Source: Promicromonospora sukumoe
GTDB lineage: Bacteria > Actinomycetota > Actinomycetes > Actinomycetales > Cellulomonadaceae
Length of the DNA: 64,000 nucleotides
Reading direction: 5' to 3'
Assembly (NCBI RefSeq): GCF_014137995.1
Contig: NZ_JACGWV010000001.1
Span: 2,480,001 to 2,544,000 of the forward strand
Position 1 is the stretch's first letter, and the number at the start of each line of letters is the position of its first letter. The position numbers and the translations under genes were made by a program. Below are positions 41,266 to 50,149 of the stretch, one piece after another. The notes beneath the pieces were generated by a model, which saw nothing but the letters and a program-made list of their open reading frames with translations, was not told the DNA's origin and made no database searches.

Positions 41266-42870
41266 TCACTCGCGGTGGGTGCGGATGTCGTCGGGCCAGG
41301 CGAGCGTGATGCCGAGCGTGTCCGTCAGCAGCCGCTGGTAGTCGGCCAGCCGCGCGGGGTCGTTACGCACCTTGCGCGGCGGCAGCCCCCGGTCCAGGCA
41401 GAACGCGACCAGCGCCCCGACGGCCTCGCCGATGCCCCACTCCACGGGGTGCAGCCGGTAGCAGCCGTTGGTGATGTGCGTGGTGCCGATGTTCTTGCCC
41501 GCGGGCAGCAGGTTGTCCACGCGCACCGGGACCAGGGCGCCGAGCGGCACCTGGAACGGGTAGGCCTCGATGTCCACGTAGGAGCGCCCGGCCGTGCTGG
41601 GGTGCAGGTCGATCCGGTACCGGCCGAGGCCCACGGTGTCGGGGAACACCTCGCTGCCGGCGCCGTCGGGCCGGGCGAGGACGCCCACGTGCTGCTCGGT
41701 GACGGTCAGCTCCGCCTGGATGCGGCGGGCCTCGCGGATGTACGGGGTCTTGGCCAGGCCGTCGGGCGTGCCGGTGACGTCGGGCCGCAGGCGCAGGCCC
41801 GGGTAGCCGGTGCCGCCGTCGGGCCGGGGGGCCTCGGTCTGGAGCCAGTGCAGGAACGAGAACGACAGGTCCCGCGATCCCGCGAGCGCCGCCGCGTGGG
41901 CGGCGTCGTCGACGCCGGGGCCGAGCAGGGGCGCGGCCCAGTAGTCGATCTGGGGCCAGTTCACGATGGTGACGTCGCCGATCGCGCCGTCGGCGAAGTT
42001 CTCCCGGGCCAGCACGCGGCGGAACGTCCACAGCGGGAAGTGGGCGTTGCGGGCGTGGTCGGCGTCGAACAGCTGCCAGGTGCGGCGCTCGAGGGTGATG
42101 GGGACGACGTCGTCGAAGGAGAGCTGCGGGCCGGGCCAGAAGGGGGCGACGGCGGTGCGCCAGTGGTCGTAGCCGGCCGGGCGGTCGATGGTGTGGTCCT
42201 CGCCGGGGCGGTGCTCCAGGGCGAAGCACCAGGAGATGGCCTGCTGGTCGAGCGGGTCGGCGACGGCGGGGGCGTGCGGCTCACCGGTCTGGTCCTGTCC
42301 CTCGGCGCCGATGACGTGCTCGACGTCGGCGAGCTCCAGCAGGTCGCCGAGCTCGGAGGCGTCGACGACGTAGGCGGCCTGGACGGTGGTCTCGTGGCCG
42401 TCGCGGGTGTCGCGCAGGGTGACGGCGTCGACCTCGTCGCCGGAGGTGTGGGCGGCGACGGGCTCGTGGCCGAGCAGCAGCTCGATCTGCCCGCCGGCGC
42501 GCCAGGGCGCGATCATCTCCTCCAGGACGGCGGCGGCGACGCGCGGCTCGTGGCAGAGGTGGCTGACGATGCCGACGCCGGGGTCGAGCAGCGGGTCCGC
42601 GGCGGCGCGCGGCGTCAGGGGGTAGTTGCGCCGGTAGTAGTCGCGGACGCGGCGGCGTAGGTCGGCGTACCCGGGCGGGGCGTAGCGCTCCTCGATCCAG
42701 GTGTGCTCGTCGGGCGGCACGGCCTGCGCGGTGAGCTGGCCGCCGAGCCAGTCGGTGGGCTCGGTCAGCACCACGCGCCGGCCCAGCCGGGCCGCGGTCA
42801 GCGCGGCGGCGACGCCGCCCATGCCGCCGCCCACGATCAGCACGTCCGTCTTGCGCTCGCTCACGCTCAT
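41266..42870 (-). CDS. FAD-dependent oxidoreductase in a sugar operon
   Basis: A 534-residue flavoprotein of the FAD_oxidored type. TDVLIVGGGMGGVAAALTAARLGRRVVLTEPTDWLGGQLTAQ binds FAD at the N-terminus, YVVDASELGDLLELADVEHVIGAEG is a family strand, and LPAGKNIGTTHITNGCYRLHPVEWGIGEAVG closes the FAD site. Members are common in carbohydrate loci of Actinobacteria and Bacteroidetes, but their reaction is unknown; oxidation of a sugar or removal of an aglycone modification has been supposed. No signal peptide, so the substrate is probably imported first. The ATG overlaps the LacI stop (ATGA), making it the last gene of the seven-gene operon. Confidence 0.82.
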   Translation of the reverse strand: MSVSERKTDVLIVGGGMGGVAAALTAARLGRRVVLTEPTDWLGGQLTAQAVPPDEHTWIEERYAPPGYADLRRRVRDYYRRNYPLTPRAAADPLLDPGVGIVSHLCHEPRVAAAVLEEMIAPWRAGGQIELLLGHEPVAAHTSGDEVDAVTLRDTRDGHETTVQAAYVVDASELGDLLELADVEHVIGAEGQDQTGEPHAPAVADPLDQQAISWCFALEHRPGEDHTIDRPAGYDHWRTAVAPFWPGPQLSFDDVVPITLERRTWQLFDADHARNAHFPLWTFRRVLARENFADGAIGDVTIVNWPQIDYWAAPLLGPGVDDAAHAAALAGSRDLSFSFLHWLQTEAPRPDGGTGYPGLRLRPDVTGTPDGLAKTPYIREARRIQAELTVTEQHVGVLARPDGAGSEVFPDTVGLGRYRIDLHPSTAGRSYVDIEAYPFQVPLGALVPVRVDNLLPAGKNIGTTHITNGCYRLHPVEWGIGEAVGALVAFCLDRGLPPRKVRNDPARLADYQRLLTDTLGITLAWPDDIRTHRE

Positions 42871-43994
42871 GCGCTGCTCCCCTTCGTCGGTGCCGGTGAT
42901 CCAGCAGGCGGCGCGGCCACGGTCTCGCCCTCGACGACGACGCACGGCACGAGCACGTCAGCCACCGGCGTGCCAGGCTCGTCGAGCAGGCCGACGAGCG
43001 TGTCGATGGCGAGGCGGCCCACCTCGCGGCGCGGGATCTGCAGGCAGTCCCAGTGCACGGCGGCGTCCGGCCCCACCCCTTCCAGGACGGCGACGGACAC
43101 GTCGCGCGGCACGGTCAGCCCGCGCTCGGCGAGCCGCTCGGCCAGCGGGTTGGCGAGCCACTCGGCGTCGGCGACGACGGCGGTGACCGCGCCGTCGGCC
43201 ACGGCGTCGAGCCAGACCGTTCCCGGCCCGGCGGAAGCGGGGCCGGCGGTTTCAGAGCCGGCCGCATCGAGCCCGGCGCCCTCCAGGCCCGGCCGCTCCG
43301 GCGAGACATCCCGCAGGCCCCGGCGCTCGACGGCGGACTCGTACCCGCGCCGCCGGTCCGCGTACGACTCCTCGTCGATCCCGGCGCGCAGGTAGGCGAT
43401 CCGCTCGTGCCCGAGGTCGGCCAGCCGGTCGACGATGGCGGCGGCCGCCGACTCGTAGTCGGGCACGACGCACGTGATGCGGGTGCCGGGCACCTCGCGG
43501 CGGCCGATGTGCACGAACGGGTACCCGTCGGCCTCCAGCCGGGCCAGCTCGGCCCGGTCGGCGGCGACGCCGAGCAATACCGCGCCGTCGGCCACGTTGA
43601 GGCGGTTGACGCCGTCGCGGTAGACGCGGCGCCGCCCGTCGCTGCCGCCCGTGGAGGTGAACAGCACCAGGTCGTGGTCGATCTCCTCGGCGCGCTCCTC
43701 GATGCCGAGCAGGAACTCGAAGTAGAAGTCCTCGCGCGCCCGCGGGAAGACGGCCTCGAAGGTGTGCACGCCGAGCATCCGGTTGCGGCCGGTGCGCAGC
43801 TTGCGCGCCGTCGGGTTGGGCACGTAGCCCAGCTCCTTGATGGCGTCCTGGATGCGCCGCACGGTGGCCTCGGGGATGCGGGCGGTGTCGGTGTCGCCGC
43901 CGATCACGCGGGAGACCGCGGACTGCGAGACGCCGGCCAGCCGGGCGACGTCGGACTGGCGGGGCGCCCGGGCGCGGCGCGGGGTGGTGGTCAC
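42867..43994 (-). CDS. LacI-family transcriptional regulator of the oligosaccharide operon
   Basis: A 375-residue regulator. SDVARLAGVSQSAVSRVIGGDTDTARIPEATVRRIQDAIKELGYVPNPTARKL (about 14-66) is the HTH with hinge helix. The rest is a periplasmic-binding-protein-like effector domain (MLGVHTFEAVFP ... GHERIAYLRAGIDEESYADRRRGYESAVERRG). A Gly/Ala-rich insertion (GLEGAGLDAAGSETAGPASAGPG) lies in the effector domain. It is encoded within the operon it presumably represses; GTGA and ATGA overlaps link it to both neighbours. The two palindromes near 49895 and 49937 are its likely targets, with an imported oligosaccharide as inducer. Confidence 0.9.
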   Translation of the reverse strand: MTTTPRRARAPRQSDVARLAGVSQSAVSRVIGGDTDTARIPEATVRRIQDAIKELGYVPNPTARKLRTGRNRMLGVHTFEAVFPRAREDFYFEFLLGIEERAEEIDHDLVLFTSTGGSDGRRRVYRDGVNRLNVADGAVLLGVAADRAELARLEADGYPFVHIGRREVPGTRITCVVPDYESAAAAIVDRLADLGHERIAYLRAGIDEESYADRRRGYESAVERRGLRDVSPERPGLEGAGLDAAGSETAGPASAGPGTVWLDAVADGAVTAVVADAEWLANPLAERLAERGLTVPRDVSVAVLEGVGPDAAVHWDCLQIPRREVGRLAIDTLVGLLDEPGTPVADVLVPCVVVEGETVAAPPAGSPAPTKGSSA

Positions 43995-45049
43995 TCGTTC
44001 TCCTGTGCGGTGGTGCGGTCGGCGTGTAGCCAGCAGCGGGCCCAGCGGCCGTCGCCGAGGTCGGCGCGCGGCGGCGCCTGGGTGCGGCACACGTCCATGG
44101 CGAACGGGCAGCGCGGGTGGAACCGGCAGCCGGGCGGCGGGTCGATGAGGCTGGGCGGCTCGCCCAGGCCGTCGGCGTCGGCGTCGAACAGGGCCTCCCG
44201 GTCCCGCGCGCCGCGGCCCGGGTCGGGCGACGACTCCACGAGCAGCCGCGTGTACGGGTGCTGCGGGTCGGCGATGACCTGCTCCTTGGGTCCGCCCTCG
44301 ACCATCTCGCCGGCGTACATCACCACGATGTCGTCGCAGAGGTAGCGGGCGCTGGCGATGTCGTGGGTGATGTAGAGCAGCGCGAGGCCGTCCTCGGTGC
44401 GCAGCCGGTCGAGCAGGTTGAGCATCTCCAGGCGGATGGACACGTCGAGCATCGAGATGGGCTCGTCGCCGAGCAGCACCTTGGGCTCGACGGCGAGCGC
44501 CCGGGCGATGACGACGCGCTGCCGCTGCCCGCCGGACAGCTCGTGCGGGAACTTGTCCACGAACTGCTCGACGGGCGACAGGGCCACGCGCTCCAGCAGC
44601 TCGCGCACCCGCCGGTCCAGCTCCGCCTTGCCGCGCACCCCGTGGTGCAGCTTGAGGGGCCGCTCCAGGTTGTGCCGCACCCGGTGCAGCGGGTTCAGCG
44701 ACCCGAACGGGTCCTGGAAGATGAGCTGCACGTCCTTGTGGTAGCCGCGCTCCACACGCCCGCGCCGCTGCCGGACGGGCGCGCCCTCCAGGACGATCTC
44801 GCCGCTGGTGGGGGCGTAGAACCCGGCGAGCAGCCGCGCGAGCGTCGTCTTGCCGCTGCCCGACTCCCCCACCAGCGCCACCACGCGCCCGCGGTGCAGG
44901 TCGAGCGTGGCGCCCTCAACGGCGCGCACCACCGAGCGGGCGCCGACGGCGGAGCGGACGGCGAAGTGCTTGGTCACGTCGACGGCGGCCAGCACGGGCG
45001 GTTCCGGCGCGGCGACGGGGGCCGACGGCGCGGGGGTGGTCGCGGTCAT
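43991..45049 (-). CDS. Oligosaccharide/peptide ABC transporter ATP-binding protein (OppF type)
   Basis: A 352-residue ABC ATPase. Walker A is GESGSGKTTLARLL, the signature is LSGGQRQRVVIARAL, Walker B is VLLGDEPISMLDV, and the switch His is in YITHDIASARY. The C-terminal oligopeptide/dipeptide extension has CRFHPRCPFAMDVC, the cysteine cluster of OppD/OppF-type subunits, which may bind a metal cluster. It pairs with the next ATPase to energise the two permeases. A GGAGG site precedes the ATG, which overlaps the stop of the partner gene (ATGA). Confidence 0.93.
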   Translation of the reverse strand: MTATTPAPSAPVAAPEPPVLAAVDVTKHFAVRSAVGARSVVRAVEGATLDLHRGRVVALVGESGSGKTTLARLLAGFYAPTSGEIVLEGAPVRQRRGRVERGYHKDVQLIFQDPFGSLNPLHRVRHNLERPLKLHHGVRGKAELDRRVRELLERVALSPVEQFVDKFPHELSGGQRQRVVIARALAVEPKVLLGDEPISMLDVSIRLEMLNLLDRLRTEDGLALLYITHDIASARYLCDDIVVMYAGEMVEGGPKEQVIADPQHPYTRLLVESSPDPGRGARDREALFDADADGLGEPPSLIDPPPGCRFHPRCPFAMDVCRTQAPPRADLGDGRWARCWLHADRTTAQENE

Positions 45050-46155
45050 GACGCTCCTCCTTCGGTGCGGTCGGGCCTCGTGTCGGACGCCGGGCCGGAC
45101 GCCGAGTCAGGTGCCGGGTCCGGTCTCTCCGTCGGCTCGTGCAGCCGGCACGCGACGGCGTGCCCGCCCTTGGTGATCAGCTCCGGCAGGTGCGTGTCGC
45201 ACCCCTCGAACCGGGCGGCGCACCGCGGGTGGAACGGGCACCCCGACGGCGGACGGCGCAGGTCGGGCGGCGTGCCCGGGATCCCGGTGAGCCGCGTCAG
45301 GGGCGCGTGCAGCGGCGGGAACGAGTCGCGCAGCCCGCGCGTGTAGGGGTGGCGGGGGTCGTCATAGAGCTCCCGCGCGGTGCCGAGCTCGACGATCCGG
45401 CCGGCGTACATGATGGCGATCCGGTCGGCGAGCTCCAGCAGCAGGGACAGGTCGTGCGTCACGAAGACGACGGCGAACCCCAGCGTCCGGCGCAGCCGCA
45501 GCACCTGGGCCAGGATCTGCCGCTGCATGACGACGTCGACCGCCGTCGTCGGCTCGTCCATGACCACCAGCTCCGGGCCGCACGCGAGCGCCAGCGCGAT
45601 GCTGGCGCGCTGCCGCATGCCGCCGGACAGCTCGTGCGGGTAGCTGCGCGCCCGGTCCCCCGAGATGCCGACCGTGGCGAGCAGCTCGGCGGCGCGCGCC
45701 CAGGCGGCGTCCTTGCTCAGGGTCCGGTCGTGGGTGCGCAGCGCGTCGGCGAACTGAGCGCCGAGCCGCATCACGGGGTTCAGGGCGTCCATGGCGCTCT
45801 GCAGCACGATCGACAGGGAGGTCCAGCGCAGCGCCCGGAGCGCGCGGGGACTCGCGGTGACCAGGTCGATCGCGGGTCCGCCGTCACGCGGGTGGAACAC
45901 GATGCTGCCCGCGGTGGTGACGGCGGGCGGCCGCTGCAGCCGCGTGAGGGCGGTGATCAGCGTGGACTTGCCGGAGCCGGACTCGCCCGCGACGCCGAGG
46001 ATCTCGCCGCGGCGCAGCGTGAAGGTGACGTCGGCACAGGCGCGCACCGGGTCGCCGTCGGTCACGTACTCGACGGTCAGGCCGGTGACGTGCAGGACGT
46101 CGGAGACGGTGTCGGTGGTGCCCTGCTCGGCGTCGGACATGATCTGGGTGACCAT
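45046..46155 (-). CDS. Oligosaccharide/peptide ABC transporter ATP-binding protein (OppD type)
   Basis: A 369-residue ABC ATPase. Walker A is GESGSGKSTLITAL, the signature LSGGMRQRASIALAL, Walker B ELVVMDEPTTAVDVV, and the switch FVTHDLSLLLEL. The C-terminal extension CPFHPRCAARFEGC holds the Opp-type cysteines. The extreme C-terminus is a Pro/Asp/Ser-rich tail (DPAPDSASGPASDT). It forms the heterodimeric ATPase with the product of the following gene. The start overlaps the permease stop by one base (TGATG). Confidence 0.93.
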   Translation of the reverse strand: MVTQIMSDAEQGTTDTVSDVLHVTGLTVEYVTDGDPVRACADVTFTLRRGEILGVAGESGSGKSTLITALTRLQRPPAVTTAGSIVFHPRDGGPAIDLVTASPRALRALRWTSLSIVLQSAMDALNPVMRLGAQFADALRTHDRTLSKDAAWARAAELLATVGISGDRARSYPHELSGGMRQRASIALALACGPELVVMDEPTTAVDVVMQRQILAQVLRLRRTLGFAVVFVTHDLSLLLELADRIAIMYAGRIVELGTARELYDDPRHPYTRGLRDSFPPLHAPLTRLTGIPGTPPDLRRPPSGCPFHPRCAARFEGCDTHLPELITKGGHAVACRLHEPTERPDPAPDSASGPASDTRPDRTEGGAS

Positions 46156-47087
46156 CAGGCATCGCTCCCTACGGCGGTCTCGTTGGCGCGGTCCCGGGTC
46201 CGGCGCACCACGGAGCGCCGCACCGTGCGCAGCTTGGGGTTGGCCAGCTCGTCGACGCCGAAGTTCACCAGCGTCGCGGCCGTCGCGACCAGGGCGATGC
46301 AGAGCCCCGGCGGCACGAACCACCACCACATCCCGCGCAGCACGGCGCTCTGCTGCTGGGCGGCCTGGATCATGGTGCCCCAGCTGATCGCGCCGGAGTC
46401 GGAGATGCCGAGGAAGGCGAGGCCCGCCTCGGCCATGACGCCGCCGATGACACCCGACAGGAACATCGCGGCGATCCAGCCGGTCAGGTGCGGCAGCACC
46501 TCGTGGAACAGGAGCCGGTGGTGCGGCTCGCCGAGGGTGCGCATCGCGAGCACGAAGTCGCGGTTGGACACGCTCATGGCCTGCGCGCGGATGGTCCGGG
46601 CGCCGCCCGACCAGCCGAAGAAGCCGATGATCAGCGCGATGACCCACAGCCCCGTGCCCTGCATGTACCCGGCGACGATGAGGATCAGGGGTAGCACCGG
46701 CATCACGATGAACAGGTTGGACAGGAAGTTGAGCCAGGAGTCGGTGCGGCCGCCGAAGTACCCGGCGGGCAGCCCGACGAGGATCGCGAGCGACGTGCCG
46801 ATGACCGCCGACAGGAACCCGACGAACAGGGAGCCGCGCGCGCCCTCGATGGTCTGGGCCAGCACGTCCTGGCCGAACTGGGTGGTGCCGAGCCAGTGGT
46901 CGGCGCTCGGCGGCAGGCCGATGGCCGTGAGGTCGTTGGCGCGGGGGTCGAGGCCGGGGATGCTCGACGTCAGCCAAGGCCCGAGCAGCGCGAGGAGCAC
47001 GAAGAAGCCGATGACGGAGAGGCCGACACGGACCTTCCAGCCCTTCAGGAGTCCTGACCCGCGAGACGAAGGACGCACGGCGCTCAC
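46155..47087 (-). CDS. ABC transporter permease (OppC type)
   Basis: A 310-residue permease with an OppC-like N-terminal helix (VRVGLSVIGFFVLLALLGPWL), an extracytoplasmic segment HWLGTTQFGQDVLAQTIEGARGSLFVG, then five helices. The cytoplasmic coupling loop is RTLGEPHHRLLFHEVLPHL, close to the E-A-A...G motif. It forms the channel with the OppB-type permease. The GTG at 47085-47087 overlaps the preceding stop (GTGA). Confidence 0.92.
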   Translation of the reverse strand: MSAVRPSSRGSGLLKGWKVRVGLSVIGFFVLLALLGPWLTSSIPGLDPRANDLTAIGLPPSADHWLGTTQFGQDVLAQTIEGARGSLFVGFLSAVIGTSLAILVGLPAGYFGGRTDSWLNFLSNLFIVMPVLPLILIVAGYMQGTGLWVIALIIGFFGWSGGARTIRAQAMSVSNRDFVLAMRTLGEPHHRLLFHEVLPHLTGWIAAMFLSGVIGGVMAEAGLAFLGISDSGAISWGTMIQAAQQQSAVLRGMWWWFVPPGLCIALVATAATLVNFGVDELANPKLRTVRRSVVRRTRDRANETAVGSDA

Positions 47088-48172
47088 CCCTGTTCCCGGA
47101 TGCGCGGGTCGAGCACCACGTAGAGGGAGTCGGCCAGGAGGTTGGCGAGCAGGGTCGCGAGCGTCACGATGAGGAAGACCCCCTGCATCATCGGGTAGTC
47201 GCGCTTGTTGAGGGACTCGAACAGCAGGTAGCCGATGCCGGGGTAGCTGAACACGGTCTCGGTCAGCAGCGCCCCGCCGATCACGCCGCCGAGCGCCATC
47301 GCGAACCCGGTAAAGCTCGGCAGCATCGCGTTGCGCGCGGCGTACCGCAGGATCACGCGGCCGCGGGAGAGGCCCTTGGCCTGGGCGAGCAGCACGTAGT
47401 CCTCCCGCACGGTGGTCACGGTCATGTTCCGCATGCCGAGCAGCCAGCCGCCGAACGCGGAGAACACGATGGTCGCGGCCGGCAGCGCCCCGTAGTGCAT
47501 GACCGAGGCGAGGAAGGGCAGGTTGAAGCCCTCGGCGAGGTTGGCGTCGTAGCCGCCGGACAGCGGGAACCAGCCGAGCACGAACCCGAACACCCACAGG
47601 GCCAGCAGCGCCACCCAGAAGTACGGCACGGACGACAGGAACGCCGTCAGCGGCGTGAGGATCGAGTCGAGCCGGCTGCCGGCCTTCCACCCGGCGATGA
47701 CGCCGAGGCCCGTGCCGAGCACGAAGGCGAGCACGGTCGTGGTGCCGACCAGCAGGAGCGTCCACGGGAGCGCCTGGAGCACGAGCTCGCTCACGGGGAC
47801 GGGAAAGTTGACGACGGAGACGCCCAGGTCGAACCGCGCGAGCTGCCCCAGGTACCCCACGAACTGCTCGGCGAGGTTCTGGTCGGGGTCGCCGAAGATC
47901 GCCCGGATGCTCTCCAGGGTCTCCGGCGGCACCTGCTGCCCGCTGACCCGCTGCAGCTCCTCCACGATGGCGGACGACGGGTCGCCGGGCATGAGGCGCG
48001 GCAGCAGGAAGTTGAGCACGATCGCGGCGGCCGCCGCGGCGGCGTAGAAGCCGAGCCGGCGCAGCAGGAACCCCCAGCGGCGCACGGCCCGCACCGCGGC
48101 GGGCGGGTCCGTGGCGGCCGACGGCGCCGGGCCGGGCCCGGACGCCGGGGCGGGCGCCTCCGTCGTCGTCAT
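47084..48172 (-). CDS. ABC transporter permease (OppB type)
   Basis: A 362-residue permease. FYAAAAAAAIVLNFLLPRLMPGDPSSAIVEELQRVSGQ has the OppB N-terminal helix and M-P-G-D-P motif. Further helices follow, with the coupling loop EDYVLLAQAKGLSRGRVILRYAARNAMLPS. The N-terminal 25 residues are Ala/Pro-rich. It starts 2 bp after the stop of the binding-protein gene and is coupled to the OppC gene by a GTGA overlap. Confidence 0.92.
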   Translation of the reverse strand: MTTTEAPAPASGPGPAPSAATDPPAAVRAVRRWGFLLRRLGFYAAAAAAAIVLNFLLPRLMPGDPSSAIVEELQRVSGQQVPPETLESIRAIFGDPDQNLAEQFVGYLGQLARFDLGVSVVNFPVPVSELVLQALPWTLLLVGTTTVLAFVLGTGLGVIAGWKAGSRLDSILTPLTAFLSSVPYFWVALLALWVFGFVLGWFPLSGGYDANLAEGFNLPFLASVMHYGALPAATIVFSAFGGWLLGMRNMTVTTVREDYVLLAQAKGLSRGRVILRYAARNAMLPSFTGFAMALGGVIGGALLTETVFSYPGIGYLLFESLNKRDYPMMQGVFLIVTLATLLANLLADSLYVVLDPRIREQG

Positions 48173-48174
48173 GG

Positions 48175-49836
48175 TCAGCCCTCCGCCGGCTCGAGGTCGA
48201 GCATCGTGAGGATGAGGTCCGGCCCCATGCCGACGAACGGGATGTGGTCGAAGTTGTCCGGCGTCGGCCAGCCCGACCAGCGCTTCGCGTTGATCTCGAC
48301 GAAGTAGAAGTTGTCGTACAGCGGGCTGAACGGCACCTCGTCGACCACGAGCTCCTGCATCCGCAGGCCCAGCTCCTTGAGCTCGGCCTCGTCGTCGGTG
48401 CTCTCCATCGCGGCGATGATCTCGTCGGCCTCCGGGTTCGACCAGCGACCCTGGTTGAGCGTCGCCGACTCCCCCACCGGGACCACGAAGTCGCCGTCCA
48501 GGAAGCTGTACACGCCGTAGACACCGGCCCCGCCCGTCGACGCCGCGGCGAGGTCGAAGTCGCCGAGGTTCATCGCGTCGTAGAAGCCCGCCGTCGGCTG
48601 GCCCGCGGGCTTGACCTCGATGCCGAGCGAGTCGCGCCAGCCGTTGATGAGGATGTCGGCGTAGCTGCCCCAGTCCCAGTCGTTGTTGAACAGGATCGAG
48701 GGCCGGTAGCTCTCGCCGTCCTTGACCAGGGCGCCGTCCTCGACGGTCCAGCCGCCGTCGGCGAGCTCGGCCTTGGCCGCCTCGGCGTCGATCGGCCACG
48801 GCTCGGCGAGCTCCGGGTCCACCCAGTCGGCGTACACCGTCGCGTTGAGCCCGGTGGGGCCGGCTTCGGTGCCGGGCCGCTGGAGCGTCGTCGTGATGGC
48901 GGACCGGTCCATGGTCATCGCCAGGGCGCGGCGCACGTGGACGTCGTCGAACGGGGGCCGGCCGGCGTTGAACATGGCCGACATCGCGCCGCCGTTCGGG
49001 TAGAGCTGGTACAGGTTGTGCTCCGGGTCCTTGGCCGTGTACTCCTGCTCGCCGTTGGCCCACGAGCCCTGCGCGATGTCGATGTCCCCGCGCAGGAGCT
49101 GCGCCTTGGCGGCGTCGGCGCTGGTGGGGATGATCTTGTAGGTGGACATGGGCAGCTCGCCGCCCCAGTAGTCGTCCCGCGCGGCGAGCGTGACCTGCTG
49201 CGGCTTGAACTCGCCGAGGGTGAACGGGCCGGTGCCGATCGGCTCGGGGTTGGTCCAGGTGTTGAGGTCCTGGTCGGCCCAGACGTGCTCGGGCACCATC
49301 GGCAGCAGGATGTTGGCGAACTGCTTCAGGGTGGCGAACGACGGCTCGGCGAACGTGACGGTGAACGTCAGGTCGTCGACCTTGTCGGCTTTCTCGTAGG
49401 TGACGCCCGCGATCGAGAACTCCGGCTGCTCGATCGGCAGGTTCAGGGAGAAGACGGCGTCGTCGGCCGTGAAGGGCTCGCCGTCGGAGAAGGTGACGCC
49501 GTCGCGCAGGTGGACCGTCAGGGTGGTGCCGGCGTCGTCGAACTCCCAGCTCTCCGCGAGCCACGGCTCGACGACGGCGCCGTTGCTGTAGTCGATCCGC
49601 ATGAGCGGCTCGTAGACCAGCTCCATGTTGGGCGCCTTGTCGATGGCGGGGCCCACCACGTTGTAGTTGTGGACGAACGTGGTGCCGCCGTCCGTCTTGC
49701 CGTAGATCATCGTGTCGTCGCGCCCGCCCGCGGTCCCGTCGCCGGACGACGAGCCGCCCGCACAGGCCGAGGTGAGCAGGACGAGTGAGACGACCAGCGC
49801 TGAAACGCGCCGTCCGACCGATCGTGCGTGTCCCAT
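48175..49836 (-). CDS. Family-5 extracellular solute-binding lipoprotein
   Basis: A 553-residue lipoprotein. The signal peptide ends in the lipobox LTSACAG (Cys about 25). The SBP_bac_5 fold follows (MELVYEPLMRIDYSNGAVVEPWLAESWEFDDAGTTLTVHLRDGVTFSDGEPFTADDAVFS; IGTGPFTLGEF; RRALAMTMDRSAI). Many such proteins bind peptides, but those in glycoside-hydrolase loci bind cello- or manno-oligosaccharides; the GH5 gene at the end of the locus favours the latter. It is the first gene of the seven-gene operon and lies behind two LacI-like operators. Confidence 0.92.
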   Translation of the reverse strand: MGHARSVGRRVSALVVSLVLLTSACAGGSSSGDGTAGGRDDTMIYGKTDGGTTFVHNYNVVGPAIDKAPNMELVYEPLMRIDYSNGAVVEPWLAESWEFDDAGTTLTVHLRDGVTFSDGEPFTADDAVFSLNLPIEQPEFSIAGVTYEKADKVDDLTFTVTFAEPSFATLKQFANILLPMVPEHVWADQDLNTWTNPEPIGTGPFTLGEFKPQQVTLAARDDYWGGELPMSTYKIIPTSADAAKAQLLRGDIDIAQGSWANGEQEYTAKDPEHNLYQLYPNGGAMSAMFNAGRPPFDDVHVRRALAMTMDRSAITTTLQRPGTEAGPTGLNATVYADWVDPELAEPWPIDAEAAKAELADGGWTVEDGALVKDGESYRPSILFNNDWDWGSYADILINGWRDSLGIEVKPAGQPTAGFYDAMNLGDFDLAAASTGGAGVYGVYSFLDGDFVVPVGESATLNQGRWSNPEADEIIAAMESTDDEAELKELGLRMQELVVDEVPFSPLYDNFYFVEINAKRWSGWPTPDNFDHIPFVGMGPDLILTMLDLEPAEG

Positions 49837-49885
49837 GCCAGATCCCTTCCGCTTCGTCGAGGTGGATCGATCGCTGGTGAGGCGA

Positions 49886-49903
49886 TGCTCATACGTATGA
49901 GCA
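49886..49903. promoter_or_regulatory. LacI-type operator O1, perfect 18-bp palindrome
   Basis: TGCTCATACGTATGAGCA is perfectly palindromic with a CG centre, as in LacI/GalR operators, and lies 50 bp upstream of the binding-protein start. It probably binds the repressor encoded at 42867-43994. Confidence 0.82.
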
Positions 49904-49927
49904 ACGTCCCGCGACGATGCGGAGGGC

Positions 49928-49945
49928 TGCTTCTACGTATGAGCG
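49928..49945. promoter_or_regulatory. LacI-type operator O2, imperfect copy
   Basis: TGCTTCTACGTATGAGCG matches O1 at 15 of 18 positions. Its centre (49936/49937) is 42 bp from that of O1, about four helical turns, so two repressor dimers could bind on the same face. Confidence 0.78.
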
Positions 49946-50036
49946 AGGACACTAGGGGCGGGTCGGGCGGGGTGTCAACACCCTCGGTGCTTCTTGTGTG
50001 CCGGCCCGGCTTGGGTGTGACGCAGCCGCACTTGCC

Positions 50037-50054
50037 CCTGACGTCGACGTCAGG
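50037..50054. promoter_or_regulatory. Perfect 18-bp palindrome before the MDR gene
   Basis: CCTGACGTCGACGTCAGG lies about 95 bp upstream of the ATG at 50150, next to a TTAGCG -10-like element at 50057-50062. It is unrelated to the LacI operators and has no obvious cognate regulator in the window. Confidence 0.65.
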
Positions 50055-50149
50055 TCTTAGCGTGCTGAGGGTCGGCACTTCGCCGAACTCCCCTCTCGTT
50101 TATTGATCGCACCGCGGCCGGTTCCGGCCGCGCGGAAAGGCAGGACCCC

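Larger units (their letters stand above)
49837..50149. other. Divergent regulatory region with three palindromes
   Basis: This 313-bp gap separates the oligosaccharide operon from the MDR gene. I see no gene in it. It holds two LacI-type operators on the operon side and an 18-bp palindrome on the MDR side, with GC-rich filler between (49955-50030). Confidence 0.75.
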
